Position numbers and translations under genes: made by a program. A stretch of DNA of 34,330 nucleotides from Limisphaerales bacterium (GTDB taxonomy: Bacteria > Verrucomicrobiota > Verrucomicrobiia > Limisphaerales > UBA11358): NCBI GenBank assembly GCA_027451565.1, contig DAIDJC010000002.1, positions 6,737-41,066 on the forward strand, given 5' to 3'. Below the pieces are notes generated by a model that worked only from the letters and a program-made list of their open reading frames with translations, ran no database searches and had not been told where the DNA came from. Positions 17,601-28,248 of the stretch are shown in pieces; the first letter of the stretch is position 1; the number at the start of each line of letters is the position of its first letter.

Positions 17601-18926
17601 TTGGAACGAAAAATCACCGTGAATGTAACTGTTGAACCATTGGCACCTTGCAAAAAACTGCTGCGTGTGGAATTGGACGTCAAGTCCGTGGATGAGGCTT
17701 TTGAAACCGTCACCAGGAATTTTCAAAAGGAGGCTGCCCTCCCCGGGTTTCGCCCCGGTAAAGCTCCCAAGGACATGGTTCTGAAAAGATACGGGGCAGA
17801 AATCCGGGATGAAACCCGCAGGACCTTGATCAGTAATCATTACCGCGAGGCGTTGAAACAAAACAACATTGCCCCGGTGAGCCAGCCTGATATTGAAGAA
17901 ATCCAGTTTGAAAAGGGGCAGAACCTGATTTTTTCCGCGACGGTTGAGACCAAGCCGGAATTTGAGCTGCCTCAATACAAGGGGTTGCCGGCAAAATTGG
18001 AAGCCAAACAGGTGACGGATGCGGATGTGAACAATGCCATTGACCTGCTCCGCGGGCGGCATGCCACCTACCAGGCGGTGGATCGGGAGTTGCGCATGGG
18101 GGATGTGGCCGTGATTCAATATAGTGGACGCAGTGAAGGCCAGCCCTTGACCCAGTTTGCTCCCACGGCCAAGGGTCTGACCGAGCAGACCGGTTTCTGG
18201 CTGGAACTGAAAACCGGCGAATTCATCCCGGGATTTTGCGAGCAACTGGTCGGCGCCCGCGCCGGAGACAAGCGAGTTGTCCAGGTCGAATTCCCGGCTG
18301 ATTTTGTCTCCAAGGACTTGCAAGGCCGAAAGGCTGAGTACGATGTGCTGGTGACTGAGGCGAAAGAAAAGCTCCTGCCCGAGGTAAATGATGAGTTTGC
18401 CGGCAAATATGGGGCGGCTAATGTGGAAAAATTGACCATTGCCGTGCGTGAAAACCTGGAAAATGAATTAAAGTTTTCCAAGTCCCGCAGCGTGCGTCAG
18501 CAAATCGTCCAGCATCTGCTTCAGACTTTGAATTTCGATATCCCGGAATCGGTCCTGGCCCAGGAAACCCGGAACCTTGTTTATGACCTGGTCCACCAGA
18601 ATACCAAGCGAGGGGTGTCCAAGGAATTGATTGAGACGCAGAAAGATGAGATTTTTGCGGCGGCCTCAGCCAATGCCCGCGAAAGGGTCCGGCTCGCCTT
18701 CGTGGTGCAGCGCATCGCGGAGAATGAAAACATTAATGTTGAGCAGGAAGACGTTCTCCGGCAGGTTCGGATGGTGGCGGCCATGAATTCAATTCCCGAG
18801 GCGGAGATCTTGAAGAACCTGAATCAGAATGGGCTTGATGACATGGTTCGGCAGGCCTTGCACGAAAAAACACTCCGGTTCCTGGAGGAAAACGCGGTTG
18901 TCACCGAAACACCTCCTGCGTCATAA
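17601..18926 (+). CDS. tig: Trigger factor peptidyl-prolyl isomerase/chaperone
   Basis: NVTVEPLAPCKKLLRVELDVKSVDEAF, LPGFRPGKAPKDMV, GDVAVIQYSGRSEG, GEFIPGFCEQLVGARAGD motifs. Start TTG 17601 or GTG 17619. Confidence 0.95.
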   Translation: MERKITVNVTVEPLAPCKKLLRVELDVKSVDEAFETVTRNFQKEAALPGFRPGKAPKDMVLKRYGAEIRDETRRTLISNHYREALKQNNIAPVSQPDIEEIQFEKGQNLIFSATVETKPEFELPQYKGLPAKLEAKQVTDADVNNAIDLLRGRHATYQAVDRELRMGDVAVIQYSGRSEGQPLTQFAPTAKGLTEQTGFWLELKTGEFIPGFCEQLVGARAGDKRVVQVEFPADFVSKDLQGRKAEYDVLVTEAKEKLLPEVNDEFAGKYGAANVEKLTIAVRENLENELKFSKSRSVRQQIVQHLLQTLNFDIPESVLAQETRNLVYDLVHQNTKRGVSKELIETQKDEIFAAASANARERVRLAFVVQRIAENENINVEQEDVLRQVRMVAAMNSIPEAEILKNLNQNGLDDMVRQALHEKTLRFLEENAVVTETPPAS

Positions 18927-18953
18927 CCGGAATCTATCCACTGGGAGGCGTGC

Positions 18954-20453
18954 ATGAAGCCTGTTCTGGTCATCTGGATGATTGTGACCTTGGTGTCATG
19001 CTCTGGTTTTGGAGCCGGATCAGGGGTTGCCATCCGCACCCTTTCAATGGATGATTGCATTCGTGAGGCGCTGACGCACAATTTTGATGTGCAGGTGGCG
19101 CGGTTCACCCCCCAACTCAGCGCCTACAGCCTTGCTGCCGCCTATGGAGGGTACGATCCATTGCTGAATATCTCCGGGCAGCATAATTATAGCGTCACTC
19201 CAAGCAGCCTGACCCAGGACCAGTTGCAATATCCTTCGTCCGTGGCCAATGTGGATTCGTTCAATAGTGGTTTAAGCGGGCTTTTGCCTTGGGGGTTTCA
19301 GTACAACCTGGCTGGAAACATCTCCCAGAACAACGGTTATTTCACCGGAACCAACGCCAACAACTACCGGGATGCCAGCGGGTCCATTGGCCTGACCATG
19401 ACCCAGCCGCTGTTGAAAAACTTCTGGATTGACAGCACCCGGTTGCAGATCCGGGCAGCGCGAAATTCCCTCAAGTATTCCGAGCAGGGTCTGAGGGCGC
19501 AGTTAATTACTTCAGTTGTGGCGATACAAACCGCCTACTACGAGCTTATCTATGCCCGGGAAAATGTGCAGGTGCAGAAAGACGCCCTCACTTTGGCCCA
19601 GACGCAATTGGAACAGGATCAGCAGCGCATGCAGATCGGCACTCTTGCGAAATTAAGCGTGGAGCAAGATCAATCCCAGATGGCCCAAAGCCAGGCCAAC
19701 CTCATCACGGCCCAATCCACACTGGAGACCGATGAAAACAACCTGAAAAACCTCATCACGGATGACTATAAGGACTGGCAGGCGGTCCAACTGTTGCCCG
19801 CAGAGCCGCTGGCGGCGCAAAAACAATATTTTGACCTTCAGGAAAGTTGGAATAAAGGCATGACCTTGCGCCCGGATTATTTGCAGGCACAGATCACCCT
19901 TGAGCAGCAGGGTATCCAGTTGAAATTCGACCGCAACCAGTTGTTTCCCCAGTTAAATCTCACCGGCAGTTTTGGTTACAATGGCGCTGGTACTGTTTAC
20001 AACGATGTTTTTGCCCAGTATCAAAACCAAAACAGCCCTTTTTACAGTTACGGCGCCCAGCTTTCCATGCCCTTGGCCAACACGCAGGCGCGCAATTCTT
20101 ACAAGGCGGACAAGGTCACGGAGCGGCAGGATTTGCTCAAGCTCAAGCAGTTGGAGCAGGATATCCTTGTGGAAATAGACAATGCGGTCAAACAGGCGGA
20201 ATCAGATTATGAAAGCGTCCAAGCCACCCGCCAGGCCCGGATTTATGCCGAGGCTGCCCTGGATGCGGAGGAAAAAACCTACGCCGTGGGCAACGCCACC
20301 ACCTTTGAGGTTCTCACCTATCAAAGCAACCTGACCACGGCCCGAGGACAGGAAATCCGGTCGCTTGCCAACTATGAAGAGGCCCTGGCAACACTGGCAC
20401 AGCAGGAGGGCAGCACGCTTCAGCAAAGAAACATTGACGTGATTGTCCAGTAA
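18954..20453 (+). CDS. TolC-family outer membrane efflux protein
   Basis: Signal peptide, two OEP-type coiled-coil repeats (AYYELIYARENVQVQKDALTLAQTQLEQDQQR; YESVQATRQARIYAEAALDAEEKTYAVGNATTFEVL). Confidence 0.9.
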   Translation: MKPVLVIWMIVTLVSCSGFGAGSGVAIRTLSMDDCIREALTHNFDVQVARFTPQLSAYSLAAAYGGYDPLLNISGQHNYSVTPSSLTQDQLQYPSSVANVDSFNSGLSGLLPWGFQYNLAGNISQNNGYFTGTNANNYRDASGSIGLTMTQPLLKNFWIDSTRLQIRAARNSLKYSEQGLRAQLITSVVAIQTAYYELIYARENVQVQKDALTLAQTQLEQDQQRMQIGTLAKLSVEQDQSQMAQSQANLITAQSTLETDENNLKNLITDDYKDWQAVQLLPAEPLAAQKQYFDLQESWNKGMTLRPDYLQAQITLEQQGIQLKFDRNQLFPQLNLTGSFGYNGAGTVYNDVFAQYQNQNSPFYSYGAQLSMPLANTQARNSYKADKVTERQDLLKLKQLEQDILVEIDNAVKQAESDYESVQATRQARIYAEAALDAEEKTYAVGNATTFEVLTYQSNLTTARGQEIRSLANYEEALATLAQQEGSTLQQRNIDVIVQ

Positions 20454-20482
20454 AAAGCCCCTTTGGGACCTTTTCAAAACGT

Positions 20483-21286
20483 TCACCAAAATTGCCAGGC
20501 GTGCCGCCAGACCACCCACACGCCCAAAAGGAAATTGGTAATGGCATGCGCGGTCATGGCTTCCCCCAGGTGGTTGCACCGCAGGACCAGCCATTGGTAT
20601 GCCATTCCGCAAATAATCGCCGCAGCCCACTCATTGTGGGACAGGCCAAAAACCATGGCCGTTACCAAAAAGGGGACTGGTAGAAATTGGTTCAATGGAA
20701 CCTTCAAAAAATCTGGGTTCGCCACATACCGGTACAAAAACGAGCGGTAAAAGGCTTCTTCAATGGGTGGCACCACGAGTGAGGATCCCAGAATCCGCAC
20801 GACAATGAAAAAAATCGCCCCCAATGGGCCGAAATGATTCCATGGGTTCCATTCCGGGTTGGGCAAGGCAGGGCCATGAGACAAACCCAAATGTTGCCAT
20901 AATGAGGTTTGAGTGGTCCAATCGCCGCTGATCCCCACCCAAATCACAAAGATGAGAACTCCTATTCCCAAGGCTTGGAAACTGAATGTCCAGCGAATTT
21001 CAGGCACAAAACCCCGCATTTCATAAAGAAGCCAGATGCCGACCAGGGTTTTGGCCAGATAAATCCAATAGGTTGAAACCTCTCCCAGGTGCCCCTGGAC
21101 ACTTGTCAGAAAAACAAAAATTAAAAATGGCAGGACGCGGGCCGCAGTCGGTGATCGGGCAAAAAGTGAGCGTAGGCGCATTTGAAGGGGAAAAACGATT
21201 GTTTGTTTTATCGTGCCGCTGGCGGAGATTAAAACTTCAAAATGAACCAATGTCAACGCGCCCGGTGCCCTTTGTCTTCGGCGCAT
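20483..21286 (-). CDS. CPBP/CAAX-type intramembrane protease, exosortase-associated type
   Basis: EEAFYRSFLYRY and FGLSHNEWAAAIICGMAYQWL motifs, multi-TM; overall similar to the PEP-CTERM-associated CAAX protease-related family as I remember it. Confidence 0.78.
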   Translation of the reverse strand: MRRRQRAPGALTLVHFEVLISASGTIKQTIVFPLQMRLRSLFARSPTAARVLPFLIFVFLTSVQGHLGEVSTYWIYLAKTLVGIWLLYEMRGFVPEIRWTFSFQALGIGVLIFVIWVGISGDWTTQTSLWQHLGLSHGPALPNPEWNPWNHFGPLGAIFFIVVRILGSSLVVPPIEEAFYRSFLYRYVANPDFLKVPLNQFLPVPFLVTAMVFGLSHNEWAAAIICGMAYQWLVLRCNHLGEAMTAHAITNFLLGVWVVWRHAWQFW

Positions 21287-21439
21287 CCCTTCATGACAAA
21301 CGCCTCATCACTTCCTGCGCGGCATGCAATCCTGATATTTGCAGGCAAGGGGCGGGAGGATGACCGTCCGGGTGCCTTTACGTTTCCGAAAGATTAAAAG
21401 GTTCAAAAAGGGTGAAGATTTTTCTTGGAAACCACCTTT

Positions 21440-21650
21440 TTGAGGGTGATGATAGGAAGCTCTTTGAAATCGGCGGGGATTTTCCCTGCCGGAAATGACC
21501 ATTCAATGTCTGGGAACCCGGTGAAATACCGGGACGGTTGCGCCACTGTAACGGCTACAAGTTCCAAAACCACTGGTTTGAAAAAACCGGGAAGGTGGGA
21601 CAAGGTTTGATGCCGGAGTCAGGATACCGGTTGATTGGTTCTCGTCGGTC
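21440..21650 (+). promoter_or_regulatory. Cobalamin (adenosylcobalamin) riboswitch
   Basis: gggaacccggtgaaataccgggacggttgcgccactgtaacgg (21512-21554) followed by the B12 box gccggagtcaggataccgg (21612-21630): matches conserved cobalamin riboswitch core. Outer limits approximate. Confidence 0.94.
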
Positions 21651-21730
21651 CGGGACGTTTCCGGATTCTTCCCCGCAAAGGGAAGGATGAGGCCAGGCCG
21701 CCCAACTGTTTTGGGCGGCTCGTTGAATTT

Positions 21731-21769
21731 ACCTCCATTCTTCGTTTGCGAAGGCTGGAGGTTTTTTTT
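21731..21769 (+). terminator. Intrinsic terminator between riboswitch and downstream ORF
   Basis: acctccattcttcg-tttg-cgaaggctggaggt followed by a T tract (21762-21769); arms pair almost completely. Confidence 0.8.
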
Positions 21770-21847
21770 CCTCCCGTCTCGCGCTGGTTCTCCATGTTCG
21801 CGTCACCGCCCCGCGTCATCCGCGGGGCATTTTGAAAGGTTCGTACA

Positions 21848-22804
21848 ATGAAGAAATGGTCGTTGGTGCTTGTGATCCACGGGTTGCTTTCGGTTTGGCT
21901 GCTTTCAGCAGACACCCTTGTTGAAAAATTTGATTCCAATCCCTTTTTGGATGGCTGGCAGGTGTATGGAGACACCAACCTGTTCAAGTGGGACTCCACC
22001 AACCGGGTTTTGGATGTCACTTGGGATTCCACCCAGACGAACAGTTATTTTTTTCATCCCTTGGGGCGCACCCTGACCATCCAGGACGGGTTCTGCGTGG
22101 TTTTTGACCTTCAGTTGACCAACGCCTCGACCCAAAATTATGGGTCAGAGCTGGCTGTTGGACTTTTGAACTATACGAATGCCACCAGCAGTTCTTTTTC
22201 ACGGAGCCTTGGCATCTCCCCGAATGTCTGGGAATTTGATTATTTCCCCCCTTACAATGATCAGGGATACATCGGGGCTCCCTCCCTGGATGCCTCCCTC
22301 GTGGATGCCCAGACCAACTTTTTTTTCATCTACACCAACATCCTCATGAATAACGCGGTGACTTATCATGTTTTGTTGGAACATGAGCCAGGTGCCACGG
22401 GGATTTCCGGGGCCATTTACACCAACGGCCTATTGATGACCGCGCTGCCCATCGTGGATAATTATCTTCCTTCAGGAGACAATGGCGCGTTTGCCTTGGA
22501 CACCCTCGCCGTGATGAATTACGCTGACGATGGGGCAGGGGACGACATTCTGGCGCATGGGACGGTTAAAAATCTGGCCTGCGCATCCCCACTGCCGGTG
22601 GGCGGCCTGCAAACGACCGGGCCGGGACAGGTGGTTTTTGCCAGTGACACCAACTGGGTTTACACGCTGCTTCAGACTGGGGATTTTGTGAATTGGACAC
22701 CTGCGGCGTTGCCGGTGGCTGGGTCTGGCGGTTCCCTGGTGTTGCAAGCCACCAACACGGTGAACCTTCATGACAGTTACAGGGTCCGGGCGGATTTGAG
22801 ATGA
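21848..22804 (+). CDS. Secreted hypothetical protein (jelly-roll/LamG-like beta-rich)
   Basis: Signal peptide MKKWSLVLVIHGLLSVWLLSA; beta-rich sequence; located directly downstream of the riboswitch terminator. Confidence 0.82.
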   Translation: MKKWSLVLVIHGLLSVWLLSADTLVEKFDSNPFLDGWQVYGDTNLFKWDSTNRVLDVTWDSTQTNSYFFHPLGRTLTIQDGFCVVFDLQLTNASTQNYGSELAVGLLNYTNATSSSFSRSLGISPNVWEFDYFPPYNDQGYIGAPSLDASLVDAQTNFFFIYTNILMNNAVTYHVLLEHEPGATGISGAIYTNGLLMTALPIVDNYLPSGDNGAFALDTLAVMNYADDGAGDDILAHGTVKNLACASPLPVGGLQTTGPGQVVFASDTNWVYTLLQTGDFVNWTPAALPVAGSGGSLVLQATNTVNLHDSYRVRADLR

Positions 22805-22807
22805 CGG

Positions 22808-23653
22808 ATGGCTGCCGTTTGTTCCATGTCACAATCCAAGCCAAAAGCGGGCGGGCCTTTCCACGGGTTGGGGAGCGAAATTCTCCGGCCCTTGGCGAGA
22901 CCTGAGTCCGCCTTCTCGCTGGTGGAACTACTGGTGGTAATAGCCATCGTGGGGATACTTTCCGCCATGCTGCTTCCGGCTCTGGCGCGATCCAAGGCGG
23001 CGTCCCAGGCGGCTTGCTGCATATCCAACTTGCAGCAATTGGGTGAGGCCGCCCAACTTTACCTCATGGATAACCAGGATGTTTTTTTCAGCCGTTGTGG
23101 CGTGGCTTCTGCCCAAGGGCAGGAGTGGTGGTTCGGTTGGTTGCAAGGCTCATCGGTGCCTGAAGGGCACCGGGGTTATGATTTGGCAGCCGGCTGCCTT
23201 TACCCCTATCTCGGTGTTGATGGTGTCCGGCTTTGTCCATCCCCTTTCTGGTCCTCACCCTTGTTCAAGCCCAAGGGCACCAATGTCATTTGCAGCTATG
23301 GATGCAACGGCCTGCTTTTCCCGGGCCCGGGGCAGGCTGCTGTGGTTGCAGGCGCGCTCAAACATCCCGCAGATGTCGCTTGGTTTGCGGATTCAGCCCA
23401 GGTCAACACCTTTCAGCCTCCGGCCTCCCCCTCCCATCCCATGTTTGAGGAATTTTATTATGTGGATCTGGAAACCAATTACAGCCGTCCGGATAATCAA
23501 CCCAACGGCCAGTTTCGACATGGGCAAAAATCCAACGTCACCTTTGCCGATGGCCATGTGGCGGCCCAGGCTCCAGTTCCTGGGTCTTATGATTCACGGC
23601 TGCCCGAGTTTGTCATAGGCCAGTTGCCCCCTTCCATCCTGTTGTTTCAATAA
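22808..23653 (+). CDS. Pseudopilin-like protein: prepilin N-terminal methylation domain and H-X9-DG motif
   Basis: SAFSLVELLVVIAIVGILSAMLLPALARSKAAS prepilin signature; C-terminal RHGQKSNVTFADGHV = H-X9-DG. Starts 3 nt after the preceding stop. Confidence 0.9.
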   Translation: MAAVCSMSQSKPKAGGPFHGLGSEILRPLARPESAFSLVELLVVIAIVGILSAMLLPALARSKAASQAACCISNLQQLGEAAQLYLMDNQDVFFSRCGVASAQGQEWWFGWLQGSSVPEGHRGYDLAAGCLYPYLGVDGVRLCPSPFWSSPLFKPKGTNVICSYGCNGLLFPGPGQAAVVAGALKHPADVAWFADSAQVNTFQPPASPSHPMFEEFYYVDLETNYSRPDNQPNGQFRHGQKSNVTFADGHVAAQAPVPGSYDSRLPEFVIGQLPPSILLFQ

Positions 23654-23712
23654 AAACCAAACAGGCCGGGCCTACGCCCAATTTCCGATTTGAGTCGCGT
23701 GACAGCTTGGTG

Positions 23713-25095
23713 TCAAACCCCGATTTGTTTTTGGATCGCAGCTCCAATTCGTTCCGACCAACGGTCCAAAAGGGCTGCATCGCTGCCTTCCACCAACAGT
23801 CGCAGTTTTGGTTCAGTGCCTGAATATCGCAAGAGAAGGCGGCCACCTTGGGACCTGAGTTCCTTTTCCGCCTGGTTGGTCAGATCAAGAACGTCCTTCA
23901 TCTCTTCCAAGGGACGCTTTTCGCGCACCCTCACATTGGTGATGCGCTGCGGAAAACGCGTCCAGCACTGTGCCAATCGTGAGAGGGGTTGGTCCTTGGC
24001 TTTTAAAATCCGCAGTATTTGCAGCGCGGCCACCAGCCCATCCCCGGTGGAACTGTGGTCACGGAAGATGAGGTGGCCGCTTTGCTCGCCTCCGAAGTTA
24101 TAGCCGTTTTTGAGCATTTCATCAATGACATGCTTGTCTCCAACGGCGGTGCGGAGCATGCGCCCTCCGGCGCCTCGGATGGCTGCCTCCAAGCCGGCAT
24201 TACTCATCACAGTGGCCACCAGGGTGTTGTCGGCTAGTGTTTTTTCCGCCAACATTTCAAGCGCCGCAATGGCCATGATGTCATCGCCATCTATCATGCG
24301 CCCGTTTTCATCGCACATTAAAACCCGGTCGGCGTCGCCGTCATGCGCTATGCCGATATGAGCGCCGTGCTCCAGAACCTTGCGGCACATAGCTTCTGGA
24401 TGCATGGAACCGCAATTCTCGTTGATATTGGTCCCGTCAGGCTGATTGTTGACCACCAAAACCTCCGCTCCCAGTTCGTGTAAAACGCTGGGTGAAGATT
24501 TGTATGCAGCTCCGTGCCCGCAATCCAGCACGATTTTGACCCCTTCCAGGGTCAGGCCACGGGGGAAGGAACTTTTGGCGTACTCAATATAGCGTCCCAA
24601 GGCGTCATCAATCCGCAATGCCTTGCCGATCTGTCCGGAATGCGGGGTCACCTTCTCAATTGCCCCGCTGAAAACAAGGTTTTCAATCTGGGTTTCAATG
24701 GAGCCATCCAGCTTGTATCCATCCGCCCTGAAAAATTTGATTCCATTATCCGTGTAGGGGTTATGGGATGCTGTGATGACGATGCCCGCATCCGCACGCA
24801 GACTGCGGGTGACGTACGCCACACCCGGCGTGGGCAGTGGTCCGATGAAAATAACGTCCACGCCCATGGACAGGATTCCTGAGGAAATGGCGTTTTCTAG
24901 CATGTAACCGGACAATCGCGTGTCTTTGCCAATGACAATTTTATGTTTGCCGCGACCGCGGGACTGAACCTCCAGGTTTTTAAAAACATGTGCGGATGCC
25001 CGGCCCAGCTTGAGGGCTGTTTCGGCCGTTACCGGCTCCACGTTTGCCGTTCCACGCACGCCGTCAGTTCCGAAAATTTTTTGTTGATGATTCAT
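23713..25095 (-). CDS. glmM: Phosphoglucosamine mutase
   Basis: MNHQQKIFGTDGVRGTAN, VITASHNPYTDNGIKFF (catalytic Ser), DGDADRVLMCDE, GGEQSGHLIFRDHSSTGDG, RYSGTEPKLRLLVEG. Confidence 0.96.
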   Translation of the reverse strand: MNHQQKIFGTDGVRGTANVEPVTAETALKLGRASAHVFKNLEVQSRGRGKHKIVIGKDTRLSGYMLENAISSGILSMGVDVIFIGPLPTPGVAYVTRSLRADAGIVITASHNPYTDNGIKFFRADGYKLDGSIETQIENLVFSGAIEKVTPHSGQIGKALRIDDALGRYIEYAKSSFPRGLTLEGVKIVLDCGHGAAYKSSPSVLHELGAEVLVVNNQPDGTNINENCGSMHPEAMCRKVLEHGAHIGIAHDGDADRVLMCDENGRMIDGDDIMAIAALEMLAEKTLADNTLVATVMSNAGLEAAIRGAGGRMLRTAVGDKHVIDEMLKNGYNFGGEQSGHLIFRDHSSTGDGLVAALQILRILKAKDQPLSRLAQCWTRFPQRITNVRVREKRPLEEMKDVLDLTNQAEKELRSQGGRLLLRYSGTEPKLRLLVEGSDAALLDRWSERIGAAIQKQIGV

Positions 25096-25130
25096 GGGTA
25101 GATTGGGAAAACCAGGCGCCATTCTGTGGG

Positions 25131-25529
25131 TCACCTTTTAAAGGGTGGCACCACGGCCACATCCGGGGGGTCCACGGACACCAATGTGATGTTAGGGGGG
25201 GTGATGACCCCTATGGGAACCACCCCTCCGCTGACACCGGTGAGGTTGGCTTCTGCCCGGACTTGGCTGGCTTGGAGTTGGTCCATGACTTCCGGCGGCC
25301 CGCTCACGGTCACTTTTACAGAAGCCGGACTAACCCGGTAGAAGCGCACATCGGAGGTGGATGACACGGGGAGAACGGTCAGGTTGTCGTAAGTCAAGGT
25401 GCTGGTGCGCCCTGCCAAGGGCAGGTTTTCCGGCTCGAGGATGCCGTGAACCGTGAGCCAGATGACCACCGCCAGCAAAAGCGAGAACAATTTCCAACCC
25501 CAGTCCTTGATGACCCAATCGCGAATCAT
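25131..25529 (-). CDS. cdaR: YbbR-like domain protein (CdaR-type), short single-domain version
   Basis: N-terminal TM (DWGWKLFSLLLAVVIWLTVH) typical of CdaR/YbbR; overlaps the cdaA stop by ATGA; one YbbR-like repeat. Confidence 0.82.
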   Translation of the reverse strand: MIRDWVIKDWGWKLFSLLLAVVIWLTVHGILEPENLPLAGRTSTLTYDNLTVLPVSSTSDVRFYRVSPASVKVTVSGPPEVMDQLQASQVRAEANLTGVSGGVVPIGVITPPNITLVSVDPPDVAVVPPFKR

Positions 25530-26413
25530 GGGGTGGATTTGGTTCCTGCGCGGTTGACCGGGCGCGGCTCGCGCCGGGTGATCACCGCAGGACCTGATGG
25601 ATGGTTGACTTCCTTGAACTGGGCTCGCAGCCAGGCCAGCACGCCGTGCGGACGTGCCGGGCGCAAAATGATGGACGTAAGAAAGGCGCGCAACTCCTCG
25701 GGGGTGACCCCGCGCACCAATTGACCCTTGTAGGCGTATGAAATCATGCCGGTTTCCTCGGAAACCACCATCACCAGCGCGTCTGTTTCTTCGGAGAGAC
25801 CGATAGCCGCCCGATGCCGGGTGCCAAGGGTTTTATTCAGGTCCGAACGCTGGGTGAGAGGGAAGATGCAGGCGGCGTAGGCGATCCGATCCCCCTTGAT
25901 GATCACCCCGCCGTCGTGGATGGCGTTGTTGGGAAAGAAAATGGTTTCCAGCATCTCGGAAGTCGCTTCGCAGTCCACTTTGATCCCGGATTCCACCGCT
26001 TCTTGAAGCTGGATGGATTGCTCCACGGCGATCAGCGCGCCAATACGGACATCGGCAAGCCTTTCGCAAGTCTGGATGATGACCTCCATGCTCTCCCGTT
26101 GTTCGCTGGCGGTGGCGAAAAGGGGAAGATTGCCCAACTCTCCGAGCATGCGTCTTAGTTCGGGTTGGAAAATGACCAAGGCGCCGAATACGATGAAAAC
26201 GGAGGCGCTGCCCAGCAGCCAGCGTAGCACCTTGAGGTCCAGGATGGTGGTGGCGGCTACCACGACCAGAAGAACCACAAAAAAACCGATCACCACCGGC
26301 CAGCCCCGCGTGCCGCGCACAATCCGCAAAGCAAAATAGATGAGGACCGCGAGGATGAGGATTTCCACCGCGTGCCGCCAACCGTCTTCAAAATCAGGCC
26401 AGTTAAGCCACAT
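25526..26413 (-). CDS. cdaA: Diadenylate cyclase CdaA
   Basis: N-terminal TM region, FQPELRRMLGELG, FFPNNAIHDGGVIIKGDRIAYAACIFPLTQ, LGTRHRAAIGLSEETDALVMVVSEETG. Confidence 0.95.
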   Translation of the reverse strand: MWLNWPDFEDGWRHAVEILILAVLIYFALRIVRGTRGWPVVIGFFVVLLVVVAATTILDLKVLRWLLGSASVFIVFGALVIFQPELRRMLGELGNLPLFATASEQRESMEVIIQTCERLADVRIGALIAVEQSIQLQEAVESGIKVDCEATSEMLETIFFPNNAIHDGGVIIKGDRIAYAACIFPLTQRSDLNKTLGTRHRAAIGLSEETDALVMVVSEETGMISYAYKGQLVRGVTPEELRAFLTSIILRPARPHGVLAWLRAQFKEVNHPSGPAVITRREPRPVNRAGTKSTP

Positions 26414-27283
26414 GTGATTGTTGGTTCATCACTGCCCGGGTCATGCGCAGAGCCTGAACAGTGGCTGCCACATCGTGTACCCGCACCATTTGTGCGCCTG
26501 CTTGAACGGCCAGGACGGCACAGGCCAGGGAAGCTGGCAGCCGTTCATCGGCTTTCGCCCCGCACACGGCACCCAGAAACGATTTCCTGGAAACTCCCAC
26601 CATGACCGGGCGGTGACGCCGCACAAACTGTCCCATTCCGCCAAGCAGAAGCAGGTTGTGTTCCAAGGTTTTGCCAAAACCGACCCCTGGATCGAGCACG
26701 ACTTGTTCCAAAGATACACCATGAAAGGGCAGCGCAGCCAGTCGTTCGTCAAAAAAACGACCCACCTCGGCCACCACATCCTTGTAGCGGGGATGATCTT
26801 GCATGGTTTCAGGATCGCCTTGGGAATGAGTGCAAATATAGCCGGCGCCATAGGCCGCCACTGCTTCCAGCATGGCGGAAATTCGGCGGTAGGACCCGAC
26901 ATCGTTCACCAGACTGGCTCCGGCAGCCAAGGCGGCCCGTGCCACGGCAGGCTTGCGTGAATCAATGGATATGGGCACGGAAACCCGGCCGGCCAAAACC
27001 TTCACCACGGGTATAACTCGCGCCAGTTCCTCCGATTCAGGCACCGGCACCGCTCCGGGGCGGGTGGATTCACCGCCTATGTCAAGAATGTCCGCCCCTT
27101 CCAAAACCAGCCGTTCGGCATGCTCAATGGCCGCATCCACATCCAAAAAGCGCCCCCCGTCTGAAAACGAATCGGGCGTCACATTCACAATGCCCATGAC
27201 AAGGGCCGGTCGAGGAAACCTGAATTCGAATTGTCGGGCGCGCAAGAGCATGGGTTCAGGCGGCTCAACGGCTGCCCAGTCGC

Positions 27284-27287
<4 letters not shown>
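26403..27287 (-). CDS. folP: Dihydropteroate synthase
   Basis: [61 protein letters not shown]. Confidence 0.96.
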
Positions 27288-28243
<956 letters not shown>

Positions 28244-28248
28244 GTGAA

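Noticed and set aside
17598-18323. 241-aa minus-strand ORF
   Set aside because: Exactly opposite trigger factor, which is unambiguous.
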